From Roseobacter sinensis (lineage in GTDB: Bacteria > Pseudomonadota > Alphaproteobacteria > Rhodobacterales > Rhodobacteraceae), in the NCBI RefSeq assembly GCF_025755255.1, contig NZ_JALIEB010000003.1, forward strand, positions 186,001 through 250,000: a DNA stretch of 64,000 nucleotides, read 5' to 3'. A program made the translations under genes and the position numbers. The notes beneath the pieces were generated by a model. That model searched no databases, was not told the origin of the DNA, and saw nothing but the letters and a program-made list of their open reading frames with translations. Position 1 is the first letter of the stretch; each line of letters starts with the position of its first letter. This document shows, piece by piece, positions 1-8,597 of the stretch.

Positions 1-68
1 TATGTGATTGGCAAGTGAGAGGCTTCGACGCAGATCTGAAACGCCAACACGTTACGCCAGGGCAGCGC

Positions 69-85
69 CCGACGGTGCCCGTCGG
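69..85. other. stem-loop after the first dehydrogenase gene
   Basis: A perfect 7-bp inverted repeat (CCGACGG, loop TGC, CCGTCGG) lies about 40 bases past the stop codon of the minus-strand dehydrogenase. It has no T-tract on either strand, so it is a 3' hairpin or weak terminator at best. The rest of bases 1-122 shows no gene. Confidence 0.4.
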
Positions 86-122
86 TCGAAAGATTTCAGC
101 AGTTCACCTCAGGCCCCCCGGC

Positions 123-2543
123 CTAAGCCCTGAGCCGCGCCCCCTCCGGATCAAACGGCGGTGCCTCGAGGATCACCGCCTTATGCGGCCGCCCCAGTAC
201 CATGACATCCACCTCATCGTTCGGGCCTGCATTCTTTACGAACCCTAGCGCGAGGCTCATGCCCACCGAATAGCCGTAGGCGCCCGAGGTCACCCGCCCG
301 ATGCCCTGCCCGTCCTTGAAGATCGGCTCGCCCCCCGTGGCATCCGCCTGCGAGGCATCGGTCTCGGCGCCATCCAGCGCCAGCAGCACCAGCCGCTCGC
401 GCGCGTCCTGCGCCAGCGTCTCCGCCACCGCACCCTTGTTGAGAAAGTCCTTCTCCATCCTGCAGAGCCGCTCAAGCCCCACCTCCTGCGGCCAGTATTC
501 CGGCGAGTACTCGCGGGACCAGCTGCCATACCCCTTCTCGATGCGCAGCGACATCAGCGCGCGGCTGCCCACCGGGCCCGCGCCCACGGCCTCGCCCGCC
601 TTCAGCAGTAGCTCCCACAGCCGCGCCTGATCGCCCGCCTCGCAGTGCAGTTCCCAGCCCAGATCGCCGGTGAAGCTGACCCGCAGCGCCAGCACCCGGA
701 CCCCGCCGATCTCGATCCGGCGGCTTGTCATGAAGGGGAAGTGCTCCGTCGCCAGCGACGCATTCGTGAGCCGCTGCAGCATCTCGCGCGACTTCGGGCC
801 GGCCACGTTGAAGCCGCAGATGGCCTCCGTCCGGCTTTCGAATGTCGTGCCCGCGGGCAGCGGCACCTGCTTGAAAAACCGCTGATGATAGCGCTCCGCC
901 ATGCCGGAGCCGATCACCCAGAACTCCTCATCGCTCACGCGCGTCACCGTGAAATCCCCTGCGATCCCCCCGCGCTTGCCGATGAGCGGGGTCAGGCACG
1001 ACCGTCCCACGGCACGCGGCATCCGGTTGGCGAAGATCGCGTTCAGCCAGTCTTCCGCCCCCGGCCCGGCACAGCGGTATTTCGCGAAATTCGAAATGTC
1101 GATGATCCCTGCCCGCTCGCGCAGCATCCGGCACTCCGCGCCCACAGGCGCGAACCAGTTCTGCCGCGTGAATCCCTCCGTCTCCGCCTGTCCCGGTTCA
1201 ACTCCGTACCAGAGTGGGTGCTCCCAGCCATAGTTCAGCCCGAAGACAGCGCCCGCCAATTTCTGTGTCTGATAGACCGGACGGGTGCGTACGGGTCGCC
1301 CCGCCGCGCGTTCCTCATTGGGGAAGTGGATCTTGAAGCGGTTGGCATATTGGTCGCCCACCCGCGCCTTGGTAAAGGCCGCATCGGCCCAGGTCCCGAA
1401 CCGTGCCACATCCCAGGCGAACATGTCATATCGCGTCTCGCCGGTGACGATCCAGTCGGCGGCCAACAGCCCCATGCCACCCGACTGCGAAAAGCCGGGA
1501 ATGATCCCGTTACAGCAGAAGTAATTGTCCAGCTCCGGCACCGGACCGAAGAGCACATTCGAATCGGGCGACCAGATCATCGGCCCGTTGATCACCCGTT
1601 TGATGCCCGCCGCGCCCACCGCCGGCACCCGCTCAATCGCCCGCAGCATGTTCTCCTCGATCCGCTCCAGATCGTCCGCGAAAAGCTCATGCCCGAAGCC
1701 CTGTGGCGTGCCCTCTTCCGCCCAGAAGCGCACGTCTTTCTCATAGGCGCCCACCAGCAGGCCCTTGCCCTCCTGGCGCAGATAATACTCGCCGTCCCGG
1801 TCCGCGACCGAGGGCAGGCGCCGGTCCAGGGCATCGATCTCCGCAATCGTCTCGGTCACGAAATACTGATGCTCGGTCGGCTGCAGGGGCAGCGTCAAGC
1901 CCGCCAGAGCCGCCACCTCGCGCCCCCAGAGCCCGGCGGCGTTCACCACCCAATCGGCGCGAATGTCGCCCTTGGCCGTGCGCACGATCCAAGACCCATC
2001 CGCCTGCGGCTCGGTGCCCGTCACAGGACAGAAGCGCACAATCTCAGCCCCCGCGGCCCGCGCCCCCGCCGCATAGGCATGGGTCACCCCCGAGGGGTCC
2101 ACATTGCCGCCGTCAGGCTCCCACATGATGCAGCGGATGCGGTCGAAGTCGACGAGCGGGTGCAACCGCTCCGCCTCGTCCCGGCTCACCTCGTGGAAGT
2201 TCATGCCATAAAGCTTCGCCTTCGCCGCCTGCAGCCGCAACTGATGCTCGCGCGCCTCCGTCTGTGCGAGGTACAGCGAGCCCGGCTGGAACACCCCGCA
2301 ACTCTGCCCTGTCTCCGCCTCCAGGTCGTTGTACAAATTCATCGTGTAGTGCTGAATGCGGCTGATATTGGTGCTGTCATGCAGCCCGTGAATGTTCGCC
2401 GCCGCATGCCACGTCGACCCGCTGGTTAGCTCATCGCGCTCCAGCAGGACCACATCCCGCCACCCCAGCTTGGTCAGATGATAGAGGATCGAGCAGCCAA
2501 TGACGCCGCCTCCGATGACAACGGCCTGAGCATGGGTGCGCAT
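123..2543 (-). CDS. FAD-dependent oxidoreductase with GcvT fold (dimethylglycine/sarcosine dehydrogenase-like)
   Basis: This 806-residue protein has the architecture of dimethylglycine and sarcosine dehydrogenases. An N-terminal DAO-type FAD domain opens with the dinucleotide motif VVIGGGVIGCSILYHL. It is followed by an FAO_M linker and a C-terminal GcvT/GcvT_C aminomethyltransferase region (about 430-806). The segment SGSTWHAA contains the His that carries FAD covalently in the characterised family members. The expected role is oxidative N-demethylation of a methylated amine or amino acid, with transfer of the one-carbon unit to tetrahydrofolate; the substrate cannot be read from sequence. 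The start is an ATG with AAGGA 8 bases upstream. A paralogue of nearly the same length lies about 3 kb away on the other strand. An alternative is a dehydrogenase for another betaine-derived amine. Confidence 0.88.
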   Translation of the reverse strand: MRTHAQAVVIGGGVIGCSILYHLTKLGWRDVVLLERDELTSGSTWHAAANIHGLHDSTNISRIQHYTMNLYNDLEAETGQSCGVFQPGSLYLAQTEAREHQLRLQAAKAKLYGMNFHEVSRDEAERLHPLVDFDRIRCIMWEPDGGNVDPSGVTHAYAAGARAAGAEIVRFCPVTGTEPQADGSWIVRTAKGDIRADWVVNAAGLWGREVAALAGLTLPLQPTEHQYFVTETIAEIDALDRRLPSVADRDGEYYLRQEGKGLLVGAYEKDVRFWAEEGTPQGFGHELFADDLERIEENMLRAIERVPAVGAAGIKRVINGPMIWSPDSNVLFGPVPELDNYFCCNGIIPGFSQSGGMGLLAADWIVTGETRYDMFAWDVARFGTWADAAFTKARVGDQYANRFKIHFPNEERAAGRPVRTRPVYQTQKLAGAVFGLNYGWEHPLWYGVEPGQAETEGFTRQNWFAPVGAECRMLRERAGIIDISNFAKYRCAGPGAEDWLNAIFANRMPRAVGRSCLTPLIGKRGGIAGDFTVTRVSDEEFWVIGSGMAERYHQRFFKQVPLPAGTTFESRTEAICGFNVAGPKSREMLQRLTNASLATEHFPFMTSRRIEIGGVRVLALRVSFTGDLGWELHCEAGDQARLWELLLKAGEAVGAGPVGSRALMSLRIEKGYGSWSREYSPEYWPQEVGLERLCRMEKDFLNKGAVAETLAQDARERLVLLALDGAETDASQADATGGEPIFKDGQGIGRVTSGAYGYSVGMSLALGFVKNAGPNDEVDVMVLGRPHKAVILEAPPFDPEGARLRA

Positions 2544-2795
2544 GGGGCGGGTCCTTTATGCGATGTCCTGCCGCACACCCTGCCGCAGCGCATCTCGTCT
2601 GGATTGCGCAGGCGCGACATATTCCGTCGCGGTCGGACAATCGCTGCACGAAGAAACGCCGGACGCAGACGGGACCGGACAGGCGGATACCCGCTGCTCT
2701 TCAAGGCACGCAGGTTGTCGGACAGCAGCACCCCGAGGCATGTTGTTGACGCGCCGCCGTGACACGCTTTCGGACGCCAAGGAAAGGACACCGAC

Positions 2796-3119
2796 ATGAT
2801 GCCTCGAGCCCTCGCCAGCACCTTGATCTTTTGCCTTCTGGCCTCGAGCGCCTGGGCGGACCTGATCGTGATCAATGGGCGGTATGTCGTTCCGAAAGAG
2901 TCGGTCCGCGGATACTTCTACCGCCAAAGCAACCAGCAGATGGTGTTCGACATCCGCTGGAGCGACTGGTCCACGCAGTACAGATGCGATGACGAATATG
3001 ACCAGACGCGGATCCTGGCTGCTTCCCTGAACTTCGTCATGGAAGTGGACGAGGCAGACGCTTTGGATTTCGGCGAATTCCTCGAAGGCCAGGGCTTCAA
3101 CGGCTGCGCAAAGTTCTAG
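2796..3119 (+). CDS. small secreted protein of unknown function
   Basis: I do not recognise this family. The 107-residue product begins with a clear Sec signal peptide (hydrophobic LASTLIFCLLASSAW, likely cleaved after A-W-A). The mature part would be about 85 residues with two cysteines, in YRCDDEYD and at the C-terminus in NGCAKF, which could form a disulfide in the periplasm. AAAGGA lies 7 bases before the ATGATG start, so either ATG could be used. It stands alone between the first dehydrogenase, which points away, and the Rrf2-decarboxylase pair. The signal peptide and ribosome binding site argue that it is a real gene. Confidence 0.7.
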   Translation: MMPRALASTLIFCLLASSAWADLIVINGRYVVPKESVRGYFYRQSNQQMVFDIRWSDWSTQYRCDDEYDQTRILAASLNFVMEVDEADALDFGEFLEGQGFNGCAKF

Positions 3120-3292
3120 CCGCGCGTCGGCGCGCTCCCGCCCCCGACGAAATGGACATGCGAAATCACGGTGGGCCCTGCGGTCCCCGGCCCCATGTGC
3201 GATGCCCTGGTCGCGACGGCGTTGAGACCCATGCGCCGCTGCTCGCTTGCTGTGCCCAGCCGAGGCCGCGATCGGCTCAGCGATCCACTGGA

Positions 3293-3323
3293 TTGACGTC
3301 CGGCCAATCATGGACAATAGTTA
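3293..3323 (+). promoter_or_regulatory. candidate sigma-70 promoter of the Rrf2-CMD operon
   Basis: TTGACG (3293-3298) is a good -35 element. At 17-19 bases spacing lies an AT-rich stretch (AATAGTTA, 3316-3323) that could act as -10. The dyad at 3310-3328 covers the -10 region, as expected for an autorepressor. Confidence 0.45.
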
Positions 3324-3328
3324 TCCAT
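3310..3328. promoter_or_regulatory. candidate Rrf2 operator (imperfect dyad)
   Basis: The 19-mer ATGGACAATAGTTATCCAT is an imperfect palindrome (14 of 19 positions symmetric, arms ATGGA/TCCAT). It ends 21 bases before the Rrf2 start codon and overlaps the likely -10. The ATGGA...TCCAT form is a plausible Rrf2-type operator. Assignment to this particular protein is inference from position. Confidence 0.5.
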
Positions 3329-3349
3329 GATTCGACGAAGGCATCACAG

Positions 3350-3868
3350 ATGAAACTGAGCGACGGCATAGAACAGGCCCTGCATTGCGCCACGCTTCTC
3401 GCGGCCCTGCCCGACGGCGGTCTGCTGTCGGCCAAGTCCATGGCGGAATTTCACGGGGTCTCCATCAGCTACCTGCTCAAACACCTGCAGGCGCTGTCGA
3501 AGGCGGGCCTCTTGCAGACCGAGCCCGGCCCCCGCGGTGGTTACAGCCTGGCGCGCAGGCCCGATGAGATCACTCTGCTCGACGTGGTGCTCGCTGTCGA
3601 AGGGCCGGAGCCCGCCTTTCGCTGCAAGGAGATCCGCCAGAACGGCCCCGACCCGCTGCCGGCGAAACACTTCAAGGCGCCCTGCCAGATCAACGCGGCG
3701 ATGCTGCGTGCCGAACGCGCCTACAGGGCCGAGTTGCGTCGGGTGACGCTCGCCGACCTGCTGGCGGAGCTTTCCGAGGCCGATACCGATGGACGTATCG
3801 CGGCCCGCGGATGCGCCTTCTTCGACACACATATCCGACACCCCAAGCCTGAGAGGACCAACCGATGA
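3350..3868 (+). CDS. Rrf2 family transcriptional regulator
   Basis: The 172-residue protein carries the Rrf2 winged-helix signature: LSAKSMAEFHGVSISYLLKH (positioning and recognition helices) and GPRGGYSLAR (wing). IscR/NsrR-type members bind an Fe-S cluster through a tight three-cysteine cluster. Here the sensor region has only C92 and C112 (19 residues apart), plus C13 and one near the C-terminus, so cluster ligation would be non-classical or absent. I chose the ATG at 3350 because the homology starts there; the longer reading frame from 3152 has no similarity. The gene overlaps the next one by 4 bases (ATGA), so the two are an operon. It probably represses itself and the decarboxylase-like gene. 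Confidence 0.88.
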   Translation: MKLSDGIEQALHCATLLAALPDGGLLSAKSMAEFHGVSISYLLKHLQALSKAGLLQTEPGPRGGYSLARRPDEITLLDVVLAVEGPEPAFRCKEIRQNGPDPLPAKHFKAPCQINAAMLRAERAYRAELRRVTLADLLAELSEADTDGRIAARGCAFFDTHIRHPKPERTNR

Positions 3869-4320
3869 CCCAACGCCTTGACTACATGACCGCCGCGCCC
3901 GACGCCGTGAAAGCCGTCTATGGGCTGGAGCACTACATCGCCAGCCAATCAGGTCTTGAGCCGCGGCTCATTCACCTGCTGAAACTGCGCGCTTCGCTGA
4001 TCAACGGCTGCGCCTACTGCGTCGACATGCACACGCGCGAGGCCCGCAAGGATGGCCTTTCTGAGCAATGGATTGCCCTTGCGGGCGTCTGGCACGAAGC
4101 CGCGGTCTACACCCCCCGCGAACGCGCGCTGCTGGCCTGGACCGATGCGCTGACCAACATCGCACAGAGCGGCGCGCCGGATGCGGCCTATGAGGCGATG
4201 TGCGACCACTTCACGGAGACGGAGATCACCAATCTCAGTGTCGCGATCAGCACGATCAACGTCTGGAACCGCCTCGCCGTCGGCTTCCGGATGCAGCACG
4301 CCGTGGACCGCGCGGCCTGA
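3865..4320 (+). CDS. carboxymuconolactone decarboxylase / AhpD-like family protein
   Basis: This 151-residue protein has the AhpD-core motif CAYCVDMH (C49, C52, H56), a redox-active CxxC with its partner histidine. The family includes alkylhydroperoxidase-like enzymes and gamma-carboxymuconolactone decarboxylase. The intact CxxC favours a thiol peroxidase or reductase role in the cytoplasm over decarboxylation. It is translationally coupled (ATGA) to the Rrf2 regulator. That pairing recurs in alphaproteobacteria and fits a redox or electrophile response. The substrate is unknown. Confidence 0.87.
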   Translation: MTQRLDYMTAAPDAVKAVYGLEHYIASQSGLEPRLIHLLKLRASLINGCAYCVDMHTREARKDGLSEQWIALAGVWHEAAVYTPRERALLAWTDALTNIAQSGAPDAAYEAMCDHFTETEITNLSVAISTINVWNRLAVGFRMQHAVDRAA

Positions 4321-4429
4321 CCTGCGCAAGACGCTCGAGCGCGCCGATGGAATAAGCACGGCGGGCCTCTTGTAGTCGCCTCAGCCGATGCCGATCTGCA
4401 CTCAGGGCAGCATCGCGAAGAGGTGAAAG

Positions 4430-5383
4430 ATGTCCGCGGTTGGCTTCATCCTGTTGGGTCTGGCGGGTCTCATCCTCGGGGGCGAGATGCTTGTGCGCGG
4501 GTCGGTCTCGGCGGCCAAGGCCTTCGGGATCTCGCCCATGGTGATCGGCCTCACTCTGGTCGGCTTTGGTACCTCGACGCCGGAACTGGTGACGAGCCTT
4601 CAGGCGGCGCTGAGTGGCTCCTCCGGCATCGCGATCGGCAACGTCGTCGGCAGCAACATCGGCAATATCCTGCTGATCCTCGGCCTTGCAGCCCTCCTCG
4701 CCCCCATTGTCGTGACACCGGCCGCCATTCGACGCGACGGCGCGGTGATGCTGGCGGCCACGGCGCTCGCCGGGGTGGTCTTCCTTCTGGGTGACATCGG
4801 GCGTCTGACCGGCCTGCTCTTCGTCGCGGCTCTTGCGAGCTACCTCACCGCGACGCTTCTTGCGGAACGGCGCGCGGCCCGCTCGGCGGCCGGTGCCGTC
4901 TATGCCGCCGAAGCGGAGGCGGTACCCGGCCCGGACACCGGCCTTGCCCTGTCGCTCGCGCTGGCCGCAGGCGGGCTGGTCCTGACCATCGTCGGGGCCC
5001 GGTTTCTGGTAAGCGGCGCGGTCAGCACAGCTGAGGCCGCGGGGCTTTCCGAAACGGTGATCGGCCTGACCATCGTCGCCATCGGCACCTCGATGCCGGA
5101 ACTTGTGACCTCGGTCATCGCGGTCCGCAAGGGCCAGGGCGAGGTGGCCCTGGGCAATGTCATCGGCAGCAACATCTTCAATCTTCTGGGGATTCTCGGC
5201 GTCACGGCCTTGGTGCAGCCGATGCGCGTGCCGCCCGAGATCCTGCGGCTCGATCTCTGGGTCATGGCCGGCGCGAGCGTTCTGCTCGTCGTTTTCGCCC
5301 GCACCGGGTGGCGCATCGGACGGCGCGAGGGTGCAGTACTGCTCGCGCTCTATGTGGCCTATCTCATCTGGGTGCTCCTCTGA
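4430..5383 (+). CDS. calcium/sodium antiporter (CaCA family, YrbG-like)
   Basis: The 317-residue membrane protein contains both alpha-repeats of the Ca2+/cation antiporter superfamily. The first is GFGTSTPELVTS with GNVVGSNIGNILLILG; the second is AIGTSMPELVTS with GNVIGSNIFNLLGILG. About ten hydrophobic segments are visible, in two inverted halves. The two PELVTS glutamates and the GSN asparagines are the ion-binding residues in this family. It would export Ca2+ (or exchange it for Na+) across the inner membrane. GAGGTGAAAG precedes the ATG at good spacing. It stands alone between the decarboxylase gene (110-bp gap) and the second dehydrogenase. Confidence 0.93.
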   Translation: MSAVGFILLGLAGLILGGEMLVRGSVSAAKAFGISPMVIGLTLVGFGTSTPELVTSLQAALSGSSGIAIGNVVGSNIGNILLILGLAALLAPIVVTPAAIRRDGAVMLAATALAGVVFLLGDIGRLTGLLFVAALASYLTATLLAERRAARSAAGAVYAAEAEAVPGPDTGLALSLALAAGGLVLTIVGARFLVSGAVSTAEAAGLSETVIGLTIVAIGTSMPELVTSVIAVRKGQGEVALGNVIGSNIFNLLGILGVTALVQPMRVPPEILRLDLWVMAGASVLLVVFARTGWRIGRREGAVLLALYVAYLIWVLL

Positions 5384-5505
5384 TCCGGTCAGCGTCGCGC
5401 AGGACCGGCCACCTGCCTTCTGAAACCGGCAAGATCTGTCGTTTCTGAAACAGCCCAGGTGGCGCGGCGTTCGGAGAGTGGCCGCGTCGAACCTTGGAGG
5501 CGCCC

Positions 5506-7923
5506 ATGCAAACCACCACCCGTGTCGCGATCATCGGAGGCGGCGTTGTCGGCTGTTCGGTGCTCTATCATCTGACGAAACTCGGCTGGCCGGACGTGAT
5601 GCTGCTGGAGCGATCCGAGCTGACGTCTGGCTCAACCTGGCACGCCGCGGGTGGGTTCCATACGCTCAACGGCGACACCAACATGGCGGCTCTGCAGGGT
5701 TACACGATCAAGCTTTACAAGGAATTGGAAGAGATCACCGGCCTGTCCTGCGGGCTCCACCACGTCGGGGGCGTGACGCTGGCCGACAACCGGGACCGCT
5801 TCGACATGCTGCTGGCCGAGCGCGCCAAGCACCGCTTCATGGGGCTGGAAACAGAGATCGTCGGACCGGACGAGATCAAACGGATCGCCCCAGTGACCAA
5901 CATCGACGGTATTCTCGGCGCGCTCTACGATCCGCTCGACGGCCACCTCGACCCCTCGGGCACCACCCACGCCTACGCCAAAGCCGCGCGGATGGGCGGT
6001 GCGACCATCGAAACCCACTGCATGGTGCGCGAGACCAACCAGCGCGCCGACGGCACCTGGGATGTGGTCACCGACAAGGGCACGATCCACGCCGAGCATG
6101 TCGTGAACGCCGGTGGGCTTTGGGCGCGCGAGGTCGGCGCCATGGCTGGCATCTACTTCCCGCTGCACCCGATGGAGCACCAATATCTGGTCACCGACGA
6201 GGTGCCGCTCATTTCCGAGCTGATGGCCGAGGGGCGTGAGCATCCGCATGTGATGGACCCTGCGGGTGAAAGCTACCTGCGCCAGGAGGGCAAGGGCCTC
6301 TGCATCGGGTTTTACGAGCAGCCGTGCCGACCCTGGGCGGTTGACGGTACCTCGTGGGCGTTCGGGCAGGACCTGCTGCCAGATGACTTTGACAAGATCG
6401 AGCAAAGCATTGATTTTGCGTACAAACGCTTTCCCGACTTGGAGCGCGCCGGGGTCAAGAGTGTGATCCATGGCCCCTTCACCTTCGCACCTGACGGCAA
6501 TCCGCTCGTCGGCCCCGTGCCGGGCGTGCGCAATTACTGGTCTGCCTGCGGCGTGATGGCTGGCTTCTCGCAAGGCGGCGGCGTTGGCCTGATGCTGGCG
6601 CAATGGATGATCGAGGGAGAGACCGAGCGCGACACGATGGCGATGGATGTGGCACGCTTCGGCGATTGGATCACGCCGGGGTATACCTTGCCGAAAGTCA
6701 TTGAAAACTATCAAAAAAGATTCTCCGTCGCTTACCCGAACGAAGAACTTCCCGCAGCGCGTCCCTATCGCACCACTCCGATGTATGACATCTTCTCCGA
6801 GATGGGCGCGGTCTGGGGCCAGCAATATGGGCTCGAGGTCGCCAACTACTTCGCACAAGGGGATGAGCCGACCTATGAAACGCCATCCTTTCGCCGTTCC
6901 GACGCTTTCGCCGCAGTCGCGCGCGAGGTGAAGGCCGTCCGACAAGCCATTGGAATAAATGAGCTTCAGAACTTCGGAAAGTATCGCGTCACGGGGCCAC
7001 GATCGCGTGACTGGCTGAACCGCATCATGGCGGGCCGCGTGCCGCCGCCGGGACGGCTCAGCCTGACACCGATGCTGTCGCCCAAAGGCAGGCTGATCGG
7101 GGATTTCACAATCTCATGTCTGGGAGCGGAGGAGTTTCAGCTGACCGCCTCTTACGGCGCGCAGGCCTTCCACTGGCGCTGGTTCCTTCAACAGGCAGAC
7201 GAGGGTGTCACCCTTCAGAACATCAGCGATACCCGGACAGGGTTTCAGATCGCGGGCTCCCGCGCCCGCGATGTGCTCGCTGCGTCCACGCGCAGCGATA
7301 TCTCGGATATGCGTTTTCTGGACGTCCGGCGCCTGACGGTCGGCATGACGGACTGCATCGTGCAGCGGGTCAGCTACACGGGCGATCTGGGCTATGAGAT
7401 CTATTGCGATCCTATAGCGCAGCGCGCGCTCTGGTCGACGCTGTGGTCGGCGGGTCAACCGCACGGGATCACCCCCTTCGGCATGCGCGCGATGATGTCG
7501 CTGCGGCTCGACAAGTTCTTCGGCAGTTGGATGGCGGAATTCTCGCCGGACTACACCGCGGCGGAAACCGGACTCGATCGTTTTATCTCGTTCAAAAAGA
7601 ACGAGACGTTCATTGGGCGCACAGCGGCCGAAGCCGAGCGCGAGACCGGCCCGAGCCGCCGGCTGGTGGCCTTTGCCGTCGACGCGGAGGACGCCGATGT
7701 TCACGGTTACGAGCCGATCTGGCTCGACGGGGATGTGGTGGGCTTTTGCACCTCGGGCGGCTACTCGCACCATGCGGAGACGTCCGTTGCCCTTGGGTTC
7801 CTGCCCGCCGACCGCGCGAGCGAGGCACCCGACGTGGAGATCGAGATCCTCGGACAGATGCGTCCCGCGCGCGTGTTGACGACGCCGCTCTTCGACCCCG
7901 ATGGCGCGCGTATGCGGGGCTAG
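5506..7923 (+). CDS. FAD-dependent oxidoreductase with GcvT fold (dimethylglycine/sarcosine dehydrogenase-like), second copy
   Basis: This 805-residue protein is a paralogue of the minus-strand enzyme at the left end. It has the FAD motif IIGGGVVGCSVLYHLTKLGW, the flavinylation segment SGSTWHAAGGFH, an FAO_M linker, and a GcvT plus GcvT_C C-terminal half ending in DPDGARMRG, which matches DPEGARLRA of the other copy. It should oxidatively demethylate a methylamine-type substrate and pass formaldehyde to tetrahydrofolate. GGAGG (5496-5500) sits 5 bases before the ATG at 5506. An upstream TTG at 5494 would lie on the ribosome binding site and is rejected. The surrounding residues of the flavin histidine differ between the copies (AAGGFH here, AAANIH there), so the substrates may differ. 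Confidence 0.9.
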   Translation: MQTTTRVAIIGGGVVGCSVLYHLTKLGWPDVMLLERSELTSGSTWHAAGGFHTLNGDTNMAALQGYTIKLYKELEEITGLSCGLHHVGGVTLADNRDRFDMLLAERAKHRFMGLETEIVGPDEIKRIAPVTNIDGILGALYDPLDGHLDPSGTTHAYAKAARMGGATIETHCMVRETNQRADGTWDVVTDKGTIHAEHVVNAGGLWAREVGAMAGIYFPLHPMEHQYLVTDEVPLISELMAEGREHPHVMDPAGESYLRQEGKGLCIGFYEQPCRPWAVDGTSWAFGQDLLPDDFDKIEQSIDFAYKRFPDLERAGVKSVIHGPFTFAPDGNPLVGPVPGVRNYWSACGVMAGFSQGGGVGLMLAQWMIEGETERDTMAMDVARFGDWITPGYTLPKVIENYQKRFSVAYPNEELPAARPYRTTPMYDIFSEMGAVWGQQYGLEVANYFAQGDEPTYETPSFRRSDAFAAVAREVKAVRQAIGINELQNFGKYRVTGPRSRDWLNRIMAGRVPPPGRLSLTPMLSPKGRLIGDFTISCLGAEEFQLTASYGAQAFHWRWFLQQADEGVTLQNISDTRTGFQIAGSRARDVLAASTRSDISDMRFLDVRRLTVGMTDCIVQRVSYTGDLGYEIYCDPIAQRALWSTLWSAGQPHGITPFGMRAMMSLRLDKFFGSWMAEFSPDYTAAETGLDRFISFKKNETFIGRTAAEAERETGPSRRLVAFAVDAEDADVHGYEPIWLDGDVVGFCTSGGYSHHAETSVALGFLPADRASEAPDVEIEILGQMRPARVLTTPLFDPDGARMRG

Positions 7924-7964
7924 CGGGCGCTTTCGGCGGGTCTGCATTTGCGCTATCAGAGGCC

Positions 7965-8597
7965 ATGACCTCCGATACGGTGAGCGATCTTCCCATCATT
8001 CTGTTGGCCGCAGGACAGTCGCGGCGCATGCGCGGTGCAGACAAGCTTCTGGAGGAGGTCGACGGCCTGCCGTTGCTGCGCCGCCAGGCCGAGCTCGCCT
8101 CGGCGGTGACGACCGGCCCCGTTCTCGTGGCGCTGCCGCCGGCGCCGCACCCGCGCTATCGGAGCCTCGATGCACTCGCGGTCGACCGTGTTCCGGTTGC
8201 TGATGCCGACGAAGGGATGAATGCGAGCCTGCGCACAGCCTTTGCAGCCCTGCCGCGCGGCGCACCGGCTGCGATGCTGCTTCTGGCGGATCTGCCGGAG
8301 CTGACGAAAGAGGACTTGAGGGTCGTTCTGCAAGCCATTGATCTCAAACCGGAAGCACTTATCTGGCGTGGCGCGACGGAGGACGGAAAACCAGGCCACC
8401 CGATTGTTTTTGCGGCACCGCTTTTCGAGGCCTTCGCGAGTTTGCAGGGCGATGGCGGTGGGCGTGAGGTCGTCGCCAAGGCCGGCAGCCGGGTCGCGCT
8501 TATCCCCTTGCCGGGCCAGCACGCCCGCCGTGATCTCGACACACCCGAAGATTGGGCCGCATGGCGGGCTGAGCGGGCGGCGCGGAACAGCCGCTGA
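7965..8597 (+). CDS. NTP transferase, MobA/MocA-like (molybdenum cofactor nucleotidyltransferase)
   Basis: The 210-residue protein begins with the nucleotidyltransferase signature LLAAGQSRRMRGADK (residues 13-27), followed by LLLADLPEL, the metal-binding aspartate segment. This fold attaches GMP or CMP to molybdopterin (MobA or MocA). MocA-type CTP:molybdopterin cytidylyltransferase is the closer guess because no GMP-specific feature stands out. The ATG at 7965 is used because similarity begins there. It follows the dehydrogenase by 41 bases and may be co-transcribed. Its last 98 bases overlap the convergent Hint gene. Confidence 0.82.
   Translation: MTSDTVSDLPIILLAAGQSRRMRGADKLLEEVDGLPLLRRQAELASAVTTGPVLVALPPAPHPRYRSLDALAVDRVPVADADEGMNASLRTAFAALPRGAPAAMLLLADLPELTKEDLRVVLQAIDLKPEALIWRGATEDGKPGHPIVFAAPLFEAFASLQGDGGGREVVAKAGSRVALIPLPGQHARRDLDTPEDWAAWRAERAARNSR

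Noticed and set aside
645-2429. Long plus-strand reading frame opposite the first dehydrogenase
   Set aside because: It is antisense to a well-supported enzyme, is rich in Arg, Pro and His, has no recognisable domain, and is a usual by-product of high G+C.
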